Shown: positions 1-5,982, counted from the stretch's first letter. The stretch: DNA of 5,982 nucleotides from Chloroflexota bacterium (GCA_003520455.1 DOUV01000906.1:1583-7564); one strand, 5' to 3'. The notes: generated from the sequence alone by a model not told the origin. Made by a program: numbers and translations.

Positions 1-1
1 T

Positions 2-37
2 CTGTGCTCTCTGTGTTACTGATATTCTTGCTCTGTG
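2..37. repeat. degenerate CTCTGTG repeat in the leader
   Basis: CTCTGTG occurs at 9-15 and 31-37, with a partial copy (CTGTG) at 2-6. The low-complexity character suggests intergenic rather than coding DNA. Two forward frames are nevertheless open from the left edge, to TAG at 52-54 and TAA at 63-65, so the tail of an upstream gene cannot be excluded. The copies are too few and too irregular to call a regulatory array. Confidence 0.4.
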
Positions 38-45
38 TGCAAGAA
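25..45. repeat. 7-bp hairpin upstream of gene 1
   Basis: TTCTTGC at 25-31 pairs perfectly with GCAAGAA at 39-45 around a 7-base loop. No T-tract follows on the plus strand, so it is not a convincing terminator for an upstream gene. It could be an operator half-site pair or a leader hairpin. An upstream GTG start for gene 1 at position 35 would lie in its loop, which argues against that start. Confidence 0.4.
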
Positions 46-65
46 CCTCATTAGAAAGGTACTAA

Positions 66-71
66 AAGGTG
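66..71 (+). promoter_or_regulatory. ribosome binding site of the ATPase gene
   Basis: AAGGTG at 66-71 lies 5 bases before the ATG at 77. It decides the start: the frame is open back to a GTG at 35, but that codon sits in a hairpin loop with no purine-rich stretch ahead of it. Confidence 0.65.
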
Positions 72-76
72 CAAAG

Positions 77-1765
77 ATGTCGAACGACCCTGAACCCGAT
101 ACCACAACTCAGACAGCCCAACCAACCGCCATCGGCCGCACATCGGCCACAGAGCGCGAGGCCATTACCTCGGACAAGTTCGCCTTTTGGCTCCCCGATG
201 AGGTAATCGTCAACCCCTTCGACATCGTGGCGGTGGAGCAGGTCAATCAGCCAGGCGAACCGGCCAGCCGCACCTATGGCCTGGTGACAATGCTCGAGCA
301 CCGCACCGACGCGCCTAACCATCTGGCGAACTTCATCTCGAGCAACTTCGGCGCGCTGGATGAGGAACCGAATACCAACCGCCAAGGCACAACAGTGGCA
401 TCGGTCAATGTGTTGAGCAACAGCGAAGACATCTACATGCCGGTTCCGAGTGAGCGACTAGTGACCTTCGCTGACAAGGCCGGAATCGAGAATGCACTTG
501 GGATTGATCAGATGGCGCTGGGGGACCGCATTCCTGCCGGGCTAATCAAGATGAGCAACGGCGCTGGCACAGTGGCTTACATTGACCGCAATTTCGTCCT
601 TGGCCCTGAGTCTGCACACGTCAACATCTCCGGAATTAGCGGGTTGGCCACCAAGACAAGCTATGCGATGTTTTTGCTCCAGGCCATTTTACAGACTGCC
701 GAGGATCCGGATGATATCGCCATCATCATCCTGAACGTCAAACAAGGCGACCTCTTGCGCATTGACGAGAGGGGGCCTGAACTGCCGCCAGAGCAGAAGG
801 CGATGTGGGAAGCGCTAGGTCTTGAACCACTGCCTTTCAAGAACGTACGTTACCTGCTACCCCGTGGCCTCAACGCTCAGCCGAACAGCTTCGTGACACC
901 GAGCTTTTCCACACTTTATGCCTATGACCTGGATTGCACAAAAGATAAGCTGGACCTGCTCTTCACTAACATCTCAGACCCGACCAGCACCATGGAGTCG
1001 ATCATTGGCGACATCATGCAAGGACTTGAAGGGCGGGGAGATGCTGCCTTTCGCAATGTGAGCAGTTGGCAGAATCTGCTTTACTCAGCACCGTTGTTTA
1101 AGGACGGCAAGAGCCAGGGATTTGGTGACAATCGAGCATCTTCTGTCGGGAAGTTTCGCCGGCATCTACGCCGGCTTGTGGAAACGCGACAGACCGGGAT
1201 CTTTGTTGGTAGCCGTAGCCGAAACGAAAAGGTGCTGGCGAACGAGCTCACGAACATCAAGGGAGGGCACACCTATGTTGTCGACATAGCCAAGCTCAAG
1301 GATGAGGAACAGACCCTCGTGTTTGGCGACCTGCTTCGTACGATCTACAGTTTGAAGGCCGAAGACGTGGAGGATCGCACTGAGACCAGCGACGTTCCCG
1401 AAAAGATCATCTTCTTCGTGGATGAGTTAAACAAATATGCCCCCAGCGGCAGCCAGACATCGCCCATCACCGCACAGGTGCTTGACATCGCCGAGCGCGG
1501 CCGCTCGTTGGGTGTCATCCTTATATCGGCTCAACAGTTCATGAGCGCAGTGCACGGGCGGGTAACGGGCAACAGCGCAACCAAAATCCTGGGGCGCACT
1601 GGTTCACAGGAGGTTGGTCAGCCTGACTACCGCTTCCTCGATAATGACTTGAAGATGGCCATGACAAGGTTGGCCAAAGGCGAACTGCTGATCAACCATG
1701 CGGTGTACCGCCAGCCGGTGAAGGTGATCTTCCCGAAGCCGGCGTATCGGCAGGAGCAGAGCTAA
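77..1765 (+). CDS. HerA/FtsK-superfamily ATP-binding protein (HerA-like DNA-pump ATPase)
   Basis: A predicted cytoplasmic ATPase of 562 residues counted from ATG 77. Residues about 30-170 are beta-rich (FDIVAVEQV, YGLVTMLEH, IPAGLI, AYIDRNFVLG) and resemble the HAS-barrel that opens HerA proteins. The core follows. A Walker A variant G-x-x-G-x-x-T-K-T sits at 186-194 with lysine 193. A Walker B strand ends in D449-E450 (IIFFVDELN). A HerA-type segment at 471-487 (AERGRSLGVILISAQQ) would form the sensor strand and could include an arginine finger. The tail NSATKILGRT is also HerA-like. Known family members form hexameric rings that move DNA, usually with a nuclease partner. No signal peptide or membrane segment is seen. 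The stop codon shares its last A with the ATG of the next gene, implying translational coupling. The superfamily call is firm; the substrate and the defence role are inferred. The lead alternative is a related DUF87-type ATPase of another system. Confidence 0.85.
   Translation: MSNDPEPDTTTQTAQPTAIGRTSATEREAITSDKFAFWLPDEVIVNPFDIVAVEQVNQPGEPASRTYGLVTMLEHRTDAPNHLANFISSNFGALDEEPNTNRQGTTVASVNVLSNSEDIYMPVPSERLVTFADKAGIENALGIDQMALGDRIPAGLIKMSNGAGTVAYIDRNFVLGPESAHVNISGISGLATKTSYAMFLLQAILQTAEDPDDIAIIILNVKQGDLLRIDERGPELPPEQKAMWEALGLEPLPFKNVRYLLPRGLNAQPNSFVTPSFSTLYAYDLDCTKDKLDLLFTNISDPTSTMESIIGDIMQGLEGRGDAAFRNVSSWQNLLYSAPLFKDGKSQGFGDNRASSVGKFRRHLRRLVETRQTGIFVGSRSRNEKVLANELTNIKGGHTYVVDIAKLKDEEQTLVFGDLLRTIYSLKAEDVEDRTETSDVPEKIIFFVDELNKYAPSGSQTSPITAQVLDIAERGRSLGVILISAQQFMSAVHGRVTGNSATKILGRTGSQEVGQPDYRFLDNDLKMAMTRLAKGELLINHAVYRQPVKVIFPKPAYRQEQS
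1752..1756 (+). promoter_or_regulatory. ribosome binding site of the methyltransferase gene
   Basis: AGGAG at 1752-1756 lies inside the last codons of the ATPase gene, 8 bases before the ATG at 1765. The junction reads TAATG, with a one-base overlap of stop and start, so ribosomes finishing the ATPase can reinitiate directly. This fixes the start of the methyltransferase. Confidence 0.75.
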
Positions 1766-4700
1766 TGCCAGCCTTCTCGCCCACCGAACTCGAAGCCCTC
1801 GTCCGCCAGCGCGCGCCGGAAATCGCGCGTGACATCCGCGCTGCCGCGCAGCGCGCCCGCAATGAAGCCGACCTGGTGGCCGAAGTCGAAAAACTGCTGG
1901 AGCGCTTCGCCAGGAACTTCGATGTGACTTTGAACCTGGAGCGCGAGCGCACCCTGGTCAACGGCCGCGCCGATGCGGTCTACAACCGCTTCGTGATCGA
2001 ATACGAGCCGCCGGGCAGCCTGCGCAAGGAGTCGAGCACCCGCACCAACCAACACGCCATCGACCAGGTCAAGCAGTATATGGATGGCTTGGAGCGGCTG
2101 GATCGACACAAGAAGGAACGGCTGGCCGGCGCGGTGCTGGACGGCAGCTTCTTCATCTTCGTGCGCCATCGCGACGAGCACTGGCGGGTGGACGACCCCG
2201 CGCCGGTCAACGCGCACAGCACCGAGGTCTTCCTGCGCTACCTGCTCTCCCTCTCCACCGAATTGGCGCTGACGCCCGACAACCTGGTGCGGGACTTCGG
2301 CGAGAACAGCAATGTCGCCCGCCAGGTAGCGCCAGTACTGTACCGGGCCTTGAGCACGACCGACCATCCCAAAGTCCACATCCTGTTCCAACAATGGCGG
2401 CGACAGTTTAGCGAGATCACCGGCTATGAGGAGGGCAGTACGCAGCTTGACGTGCAGAAACTGGCCCGCTCCTATGCCATTCAGGACAAACAGCCCAACG
2501 CCGAGCGGCTCTTCTTCGCCCTGCACACCTACTACGCCACCTTCATCAAACTGTTGGCCGTGCAGATCGCCACCTACTACCTGATGCCCAAGATGGGCGG
2601 CGGCCTGGCCGCGATTGCCGACCAAGACAGCGAAGGCCTGCGCCGTTACCTGGTCAAGATGGAGCGGGGCGGTGTCTTCGCCGACTTCGGCATCAAGAAC
2701 TTCCTGGAGGGTGACTTCTTCGGCTGGTACCTGGATATCTGGAACGATGACCTGGACGCAGCCGTGCGCCGGCTGATCGGCGACCTGGCCAACTACTCTC
2801 TGGTGACCCTGGACGTAGACCCGGAGGAGACGCGCGACCTGCTCAAGCAGCTCTACCAGAACCTGATGCCCAAAAAGCTGCGCCACGCCCTGGGCGAGTA
2901 TTACACGCCCGACTGGCTGGCCGAGCGACTGCTCAACCAGTTGGGCTACAACGGCAACCCGGCCAAACGTCTTTTGGACCCCAGTTGCGGGTCGGGCACC
3001 TTCCTGGTGCTGACGATCAAACGCGTGCGCGCCTACGCCGAGGAGAAAATGTTGAACGAAGCCCAGGTGTTGGAACAAATCCTGGCCAACATCGTCGGCT
3101 TCGACCTCAACCCGCTGGCCGTGATCTCGGCCCGCACCAACTACCTGCTGGCCTTGGGCGACCTGCTGCCCCATCGTCGCGGGGAGATCAGCATCCCCGT
3201 CTATCTGGCCGACAGCATCCTCACCCCCAGCCGGGGCGCTGACCTGTTCAGTCACACCGGCTTCAGCTTCAACACCGCGGTGGGCAAGTTCACCGTGCCG
3301 CAGGCGCTGGTGGACGCGCGCTACATCGACCCCCTGGCCGATCTGCTGGAGGAGTGCGTGCAGAGCGGCCTAACTCCCGATCTCTTCCGCCAACGGCTGC
3401 TGAACACCTTTCCCATCGTGGACACCCCAGCCGACGACGACGAGGTGGACCTGGCCGTGCGGCTGTACGAGCAACTGCTGGCGCTGGAGAAGCAGGGCAT
3501 CAACGGCATCTGGGCGCGCATCATCAAGAACGCCTTTGCGCCGCTGTTCCAGGGGCGGTTCGACTACGTGGCCGGCAATCCGCCGTGGGTGAATTGGGAA
3601 AGCTTGCCGGGAGACTATCGGCAAGAAACCAAGCCGCTCTGGGTGTACCACAACCTCTTCCCGCACAGCGGCATGGACACGATCCTGGGCAAGGGCAAGA
3701 AGGACATCTCGATGCTGCTGACCTTCGTGGCAGTTGACGACTACTTGCGAGAGGACGGCAAATTGGGGTTCATCATCACCCAGAGCGTGCTCAAGACGGC
3801 TGGAGCTGGCCAGGGCTTCCGCCGCTTCAGGCCAGGAAGCGGCGCAGCGATCAACGTACTGTCGGTTGATGATCTGGTGGATATCCAGCCGTTCGAGGGG
3901 GCAAGCAATCGCACGGCGGTGATCATCCTGCAACGCGGCCGGCCGGTGCGCTATCCGGTGACGTACAACGTCTGGCGAAAAACGGCCAGCGGTCGCCGCG
4001 TGGCCGAGGACTTGACGCTGGCCGAAGCCACGGCTATGTGCGCCATCCGTCAGTTCGTTGCCCAACCGGTGGACGAAGGCGACCCAAGTTCGCCCTGGCT
4101 GACCGGAAAGCGCCGAGCGCTGCAGGCAATCAAGAAAGTACTGGGCGCGTCGGATTATGTCGGTAAGGCGGGTGTGTGTACCTGGCTGAACGGCGTCTAT
4201 TGGCTGGAGATTGTGGCCGAGCGGCCTGACGGCCTGGTTGTTGTGAGCAACATCACCGAGGGGGCCAAACGCGAGGTCGAGAGTGTGCAAGCCGCCATCG
4301 AGCCTGATCTGATTTATCCGCTCTTGCGCGGGCGCGACGTTGGCCGCTGGCAAGCGACGCCGCAGGCCCACCTCCTGATGGTGCAGGACCCGGAAAAGCG
4401 ACGCGGTTACGACGAGAACTGGTTGAGCGTCAAGTATCCGAAGACATACGCATATCTCAAGCGATTTGAGACAGACCTTCGCTCGCGGTCAGGCTATCTG
4501 CGCTACTTCAAGTCAAGCGATCCGTTCTATTCAGTGTTCAACATCGGCGACTATACCTTTGCTACGTACAAGGTGGTGTGGGGACGCATTGCCTCACATA
4601 TGGAAGCAAGTGTTGTCTCGGTAGTGGATAACAAGTCCATTATTCCCCAAGAGACTATTTCCCTTGTATCATGCCTAACCGATCAAGAAGCGCATTACAT

Positions 4701-5004
4701 ATGTGCTGTTCTTAACTGTAGCCCTTTCAGTTTTGCCGTTGAGTCTTACTCACAAAAGGGCGGCAAAAGTTTTGGAACACCGAGCATCCTCGAAAACGTG
4801 CGCGTACCTCGGTTTGATCCAGTCAACTCGACTCACCCTCAACTTGCCGACCTTTCCCAGCAAGCCCATGCCGCCACGGCAACCGGCGACGCGGCGCGAG
4901 TGCGGGACATCGAAGCGGAGATCGACCGGCTGGCGGCGCAGTTATGGGGGTTGACGGAGGCGGAGTTGAAGGAAATTCAGGAGAGTTTAGCGGAGTTGGG
5001 GTAA
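1765..5004 (+). CDS. Type IIG-like restriction-modification protein: nuclease-like domain, N6-adenine DNA methyltransferase and target recognition in one chain
   Basis: A 1079-residue protein predicted to methylate adenine in a specific DNA site and perhaps also to cut DNA. Residues about 45-140 resemble a PD-(D/E)XK nuclease: D70, then E79-Y-E81 on a hydrophobic strand, then Q101-x3-Y105. The usual ExK lysine is a glutamate. Residues 150-370 look mainly helical. The methyltransferase core has motif X at 377-390 (GEYYTPDWLAERLL), the S-adenosylmethionine motif I DPSCGSGTF at 405-413, an acidic residue in GFDLNP at 445-450, and catalytic NPPW at 605-608. About 110 residues are inserted between the LADSI strand (481-485) and NPPW. 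A region of roughly 780-1030 carries LRGRDVGRW (854-862) and matches type IIG target-recognition layouts. A charged helical tail (1041-1079) closes it. All methylation motifs are intact. The TAATG junctions on both sides tie it to the ATPase and DUF3800 genes. Eco57I-, PglX- and DrmMI-like methylases are the main alternatives for family placement. Confidence 0.88.
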   Translation: MPAFSPTELEALVRQRAPEIARDIRAAAQRARNEADLVAEVEKLLERFARNFDVTLNLERERTLVNGRADAVYNRFVIEYEPPGSLRKESSTRTNQHAIDQVKQYMDGLERLDRHKKERLAGAVLDGSFFIFVRHRDEHWRVDDPAPVNAHSTEVFLRYLLSLSTELALTPDNLVRDFGENSNVARQVAPVLYRALSTTDHPKVHILFQQWRRQFSEITGYEEGSTQLDVQKLARSYAIQDKQPNAERLFFALHTYYATFIKLLAVQIATYYLMPKMGGGLAAIADQDSEGLRRYLVKMERGGVFADFGIKNFLEGDFFGWYLDIWNDDLDAAVRRLIGDLANYSLVTLDVDPEETRDLLKQLYQNLMPKKLRHALGEYYTPDWLAERLLNQLGYNGNPAKRLLDPSCGSGTFLVLTIKRVRAYAEEKMLNEAQVLEQILANIVGFDLNPLAVISARTNYLLALGDLLPHRRGEISIPVYLADSILTPSRGADLFSHTGFSFNTAVGKFTVPQALVDARYIDPLADLLEECVQSGLTPDLFRQRLLNTFPIVDTPADDDEVDLAVRLYEQLLALEKQGINGIWARIIKNAFAPLFQGRFDYVAGNPPWVNWESLPGDYRQETKPLWVYHNLFPHSGMDTILGKGKKDISMLLTFVAVDDYLREDGKLGFIITQSVLKTAGAGQGFRRFRPGSGAAINVLSVDDLVDIQPFEGASNRTAVIILQRGRPVRYPVTYNVWRKTASGRRVAEDLTLAEATAMCAIRQFVAQPVDEGDPSSPWLTGKRRALQAIKKVLGASDYVGKAGVCTWLNGVYWLEIVAERPDGLVVVSNITEGAKREVESVQAAIEPDLIYPLLRGRDVGRWQATPQAHLLMVQDPEKRRGYDENWLSVKYPKTYAYLKRFETDLRSRSGYLRYFKSSDPFYSVFNIGDYTFATYKVVWGRIASHMEASVVSVVDNKSIIPQETISLVSCLTDQEAHYICAVLNCSPFSFAVESYSQKGGKSFGTPSILENVRVPRFDPVNSTHPQLADLSQQAHAATATGDAARVRDIEAEIDRLAAQLWGLTEAELKEIQESLAELG
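4441..4800 (+). other. low-GC tract within the target-recognition region
   Basis: This part of the methyltransferase gene (residues about 893-1012) has 47% GC by hand count (168 of 360). The methylase core at 2941-3180 has 62-63%, and the segment at 4861-4920, just beyond, has 73%. The reading frame stays open and the family-like SYSQKGGKSFGTPSILENVRVP segment is intact. The simplest reading is that the specificity region was exchanged by recombination while catalytic core and C-terminal helix stayed. Relaxed codon choice at a fast-evolving domain is the alternative. Confidence 0.55.
4992..4995 (+). promoter_or_regulatory. ribosome binding site of the DUF3800 gene
   Basis: GGAG at 4992-4995 is 8 bases before the ATG at 5004, which shares its A with the methyltransferase TAA stop. 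This start begins the protein at MALYRIYIDE, where the family normally begins. The frame is also open to an ATG at 4944, but the extra 20 residues are glycine-rich and read from inside the methyltransferase C-terminus. Confidence 0.7.
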
Positions 5005-5795
5005 TGGCGCTTTACCGTATCTACATCGATGAAGTCGGCAATCATGACATGACGCACGCCGACGACTCCAACCAGCGATTCCTGTCGCTCACAGGTGCGA
5101 TAGTCGAGTCAGGCCATATCGCACAGGTGCTCCAACCTGAAATGGACCAGATCAAGCGCCAGTTTTTCCAACAGGACCCGGATGAGCCAATCATCTTCCA
5201 TCGAAAAGAGATGGTGAACAAACGGCCACCCTTCCATTCACTGCGCGATCCCACCTCTGAAGCGCGCTTCAATGACAGCCTTTTACTGGCCCTTGCTCGT
5301 TGGGGCTACCGTGTGATCACTGTTGTGATCGACAAGCAGGCTCATCGAGACCAGTACCAGGTCTGGCGATTCCATCCATACCACTACTGCCTGACCGTCA
5401 TGCTGGAACGGTTCGTTCTATTCCTGCATTACGGAAACCACCGTGGCGATGCCATGATCGAAAGCCGTGGCGGAAAGGAAGATCACAAACTCAAAGACTC
5501 CTATGCTCGTCTCTTTGAGCGCGGCACCGATCGTATACCGCCGGACAGGTGGCAGGCTTGCCTGACTACAAACGAAATCAAGATCAAGCCGAAGAGTGCC
5601 AACATCAGCGGTTTGCAGCTCGCGGACCTTATCGCGCATCCCTCTCGCCGCGAGGTGCTTCTGGACAATCGGCTGATCGTCGACAATCGAGATACGTTTG
5701 GTGATCAGATCTGTGCTATCCTCCGCCAGAGTAAATACCTCCGTAACAAACGAACGGGCAAGATTGAAGGCTACGGAAAGAAACTGTTGCCATGA
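5004..5795 (+). CDS. DUF3800 domain-containing protein
   Basis: A 263-residue protein matching the DUF3800 family in length and motif order. The N-terminus YIDEVGNH (7-14, acidic D9 and E10) corresponds to the family's usual YIDESG. It is followed by a FHRKEM block (65-70), VVID ending at D110, MIESRG with E153, the GLQLADLIAH block (203-211, D208), and a basic tail ending GYGKKLLP. The conserved acidic residues fit the RNase H-like fold usually proposed for DUF3800, so a metal-dependent nuclease or nucleic-acid-binding role is plausible. I know of no settled biochemical function. No signal peptide or membrane span is seen. It is coupled to the methyltransferase by TAATG and is the last gene of the set, so it may be an accessory effector or nuclease. 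Family identification is strong; function is unknown. Confidence 0.85.
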   Translation: MALYRIYIDEVGNHDMTHADDSNQRFLSLTGAIVESGHIAQVLQPEMDQIKRQFFQQDPDEPIIFHRKEMVNKRPPFHSLRDPTSEARFNDSLLLALARWGYRVITVVIDKQAHRDQYQVWRFHPYHYCLTVMLERFVLFLHYGNHRGDAMIESRGGKEDHKLKDSYARLFERGTDRIPPDRWQACLTTNEIKIKPKSANISGLQLADLIAHPSRREVLLDNRLIVDNRDTFGDQICAILRQSKYLRNKRTGKIEGYGKKLLP

Positions 5796-5796
5796 A

Positions 5797-5823
5797 GAAA
5801 AGAAAAGCGCCCTTGCGGGCGCT
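5797..5823 (-). terminator. intrinsic terminator for leftward transcription
   Basis: AGCGCCC at 5806-5812 pairs perfectly with GGGCGCT at 5817-5823. On the plus strand the loop is TTGC and no T-tract follows. On the minus strand the loop is GCAA, a GNRA tetraloop, and the stem is followed by TTTCTTTTC, the full form of an intrinsic terminator. It would stop transcripts entering from the right just after the DUF3800 stop codon. The same stem may also protect or weakly terminate the plus-strand operon transcript. Confidence 0.65.
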
Positions 5824-5828
5824 CTCCC

Positions 5829-5845
5829 GATGGCCTACGGCCATC
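5829..5845. repeat. second perfect 7-bp hairpin
   Basis: GATGGCC at 5829-5835 pairs with GGCCATC at 5839-5845 around a 3-base loop (TAC), only 5 bases after the terminator stem. It has no T-tract on either side. It may be a 3'-end stabilising structure for the operon transcript, or part of a small structured RNA read from the minus strand. Confidence 0.5.
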
Positions 5846-5870
5846 CACCTCCACTATATGGATTAGCTAC

Positions 5871-5901
5871 ACTATATCACAAGTTTGTAGTTTTGTGTCA
5901 C
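5871..5901 (-). promoter_or_regulatory. possible leftward promoter
   Basis: On the minus strand GTGACA (5901-5896) and TATAGT (5876-5871) resemble -35 and -10 boxes, but the 19-base spacing is longer than ideal. A transcript from here would run about 65 bases through both hairpins to the terminator at 5797-5823. The surroundings are AT-rich, so a chance match is quite possible. Confidence 0.22.
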
Positions 5902-5982
5902 CGAATTTTCCAGAAATCTAAAGCGCCTCAAATCCTACGCCCATGCGGGCTGCCCTCAATGGGGTGCATCCCAAAATAGTGG

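Larger units (their letters stand above)
5796..5982. other. non-coding region after the operon
   Basis: I see no supportable gene here on either strand. It holds the two hairpins, a direct repeat ACTATAT (5853-5859 and 5871-5877), AAAGCGCC twice (5804-5811 and 5920-5927), and a right part rich in short C and G runs (about 5938-5975) with weak self-complementarity such as GCCC-ATGC-GGGC. It is cut off by the window edge, so the neighbour on the right is unknown. Confidence 0.5.

Noticed and set aside
28..56. Promoter for the operon (TTGCTC, 17 bases, TTAGAA)
   Set aside because: Both boxes are poor matches, so it is not distinguishable from chance. The real promoter may lie left of the window.
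35..76. Upstream GTG start for the ATPase, adding 14 residues
   Set aside because: The GTG lies in the loop of a 7-bp hairpin and lacks a ribosome binding site. The ATG at 77 has AAGGTG at proper distance.
1762..3255. 497-codon open frame on the minus strand opposite the methyltransferase
   Set aside because: It lies fully antisense to a gene with clear domain motifs. Its product is rich in V, Q, G and H with no recognisable domain, as expected for the shadow of a GC-rich gene.
3370..4371. 333-codon open frame on the minus strand
   Set aside because: Also opposite the methyltransferase core, across the NPPW region. No motif and no convincing start were seen; it is a compositional shadow.
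4944..5003. ATG at 4944 as start of the DUF3800 gene
   Set aside because: It would add 20 glycine-rich residues ahead of the family's normal N-terminus. The ATG at 5004 has GGAG 8 bases before it and the same TAATG junction as the previous pair.
77..5795. Assignment as BREX or DISARM
   Set aside because: A large methylase is shared with those systems, but no PglZ, BrxC, DrmA or DrmB homologue is visible and the ATPase is HerA-like rather than an SF2 helicase.
5938..5975. Insertion-sequence end or attachment site at the right edge
   Set aside because: Only 4-bp inverted matches are present. No transposase, target duplication or tRNA end is in the window.
5698..5979. 93-codon open frame running off the end of gene 3 into the 3' region
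   Set aside because: It overlaps gene 3 out of frame and then crosses both hairpins. No ribosome binding site and no recognisable protein features.
1..5982. CRISPR array, tRNA or rRNA genes
   Set aside because: No regularly spaced direct repeats and no tRNA- or rRNA-like sequence seen on either strand.

Overview
The window (5982 bases) holds three same-strand genes packed so that each stop codon overlaps the next start by one base (TAATG at both junctions): a HerA/FtsK-superfamily ATPase (77-1765), a large single-chain DNA N6-adenine methyltransferase with a nuclease-like N-terminus and a C-terminal target-recognition region (1765-5004), and a DUF3800 protein (5004-5795). They look like one translationally coupled unit, most likely a restriction-modification or phage-defence cassette of the type found in genomic islands. 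The functional reading is inference from domain content and gene order; nothing in the window proves anti-phage activity.

Organism: a bacterium of moderately high GC. Counted stretches give about 53-57% in genes 1 and 3, 62-80% in the front of gene 2, and 47% in a tract near its end. Start sites have ordinary Shine-Dalgarno sequences. The CTCTGTG-rich leader and the general protein style recall Chloroflexota-type genomes, but no taxonomic marker gene is present, so this is a weak guess.

Layout. 1-76 is a short leader with a degenerate CTCTGTG repeat, one 7-bp hairpin and the ribosome binding site of gene 1. 77-5795 is continuous coding sequence. 5796-5982 is non-coding as far as I can see. 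It contains a strong hairpin which, read on the minus strand, has the full form of an intrinsic terminator (GCAA loop, then a T-rich tract), a second perfect hairpin beside it, and a possible leftward promoter.

How the genes may work together: the methyltransferase carries intact motifs for S-adenosylmethionine binding and adenine methylation, a degenerate PD-(D/E)XK-type nuclease motif (D...EYE), and a target-recognition region with much lower GC than the rest of the gene. The ATPase has a HAS-barrel-like N-terminus and HerA-type core motifs with an atypical Walker A. HerA ATPases are DNA pumps that normally partner a nuclease such as NurA; no NurA is visible here, so the nuclease domain of the methyltransferase, or the DUF3800 protein with its conserved acidic residues, could fill that role. 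The leftward terminator right after gene 3 suggests that the cassette ends there. The left boundary is less certain because only 76 bases are visible.
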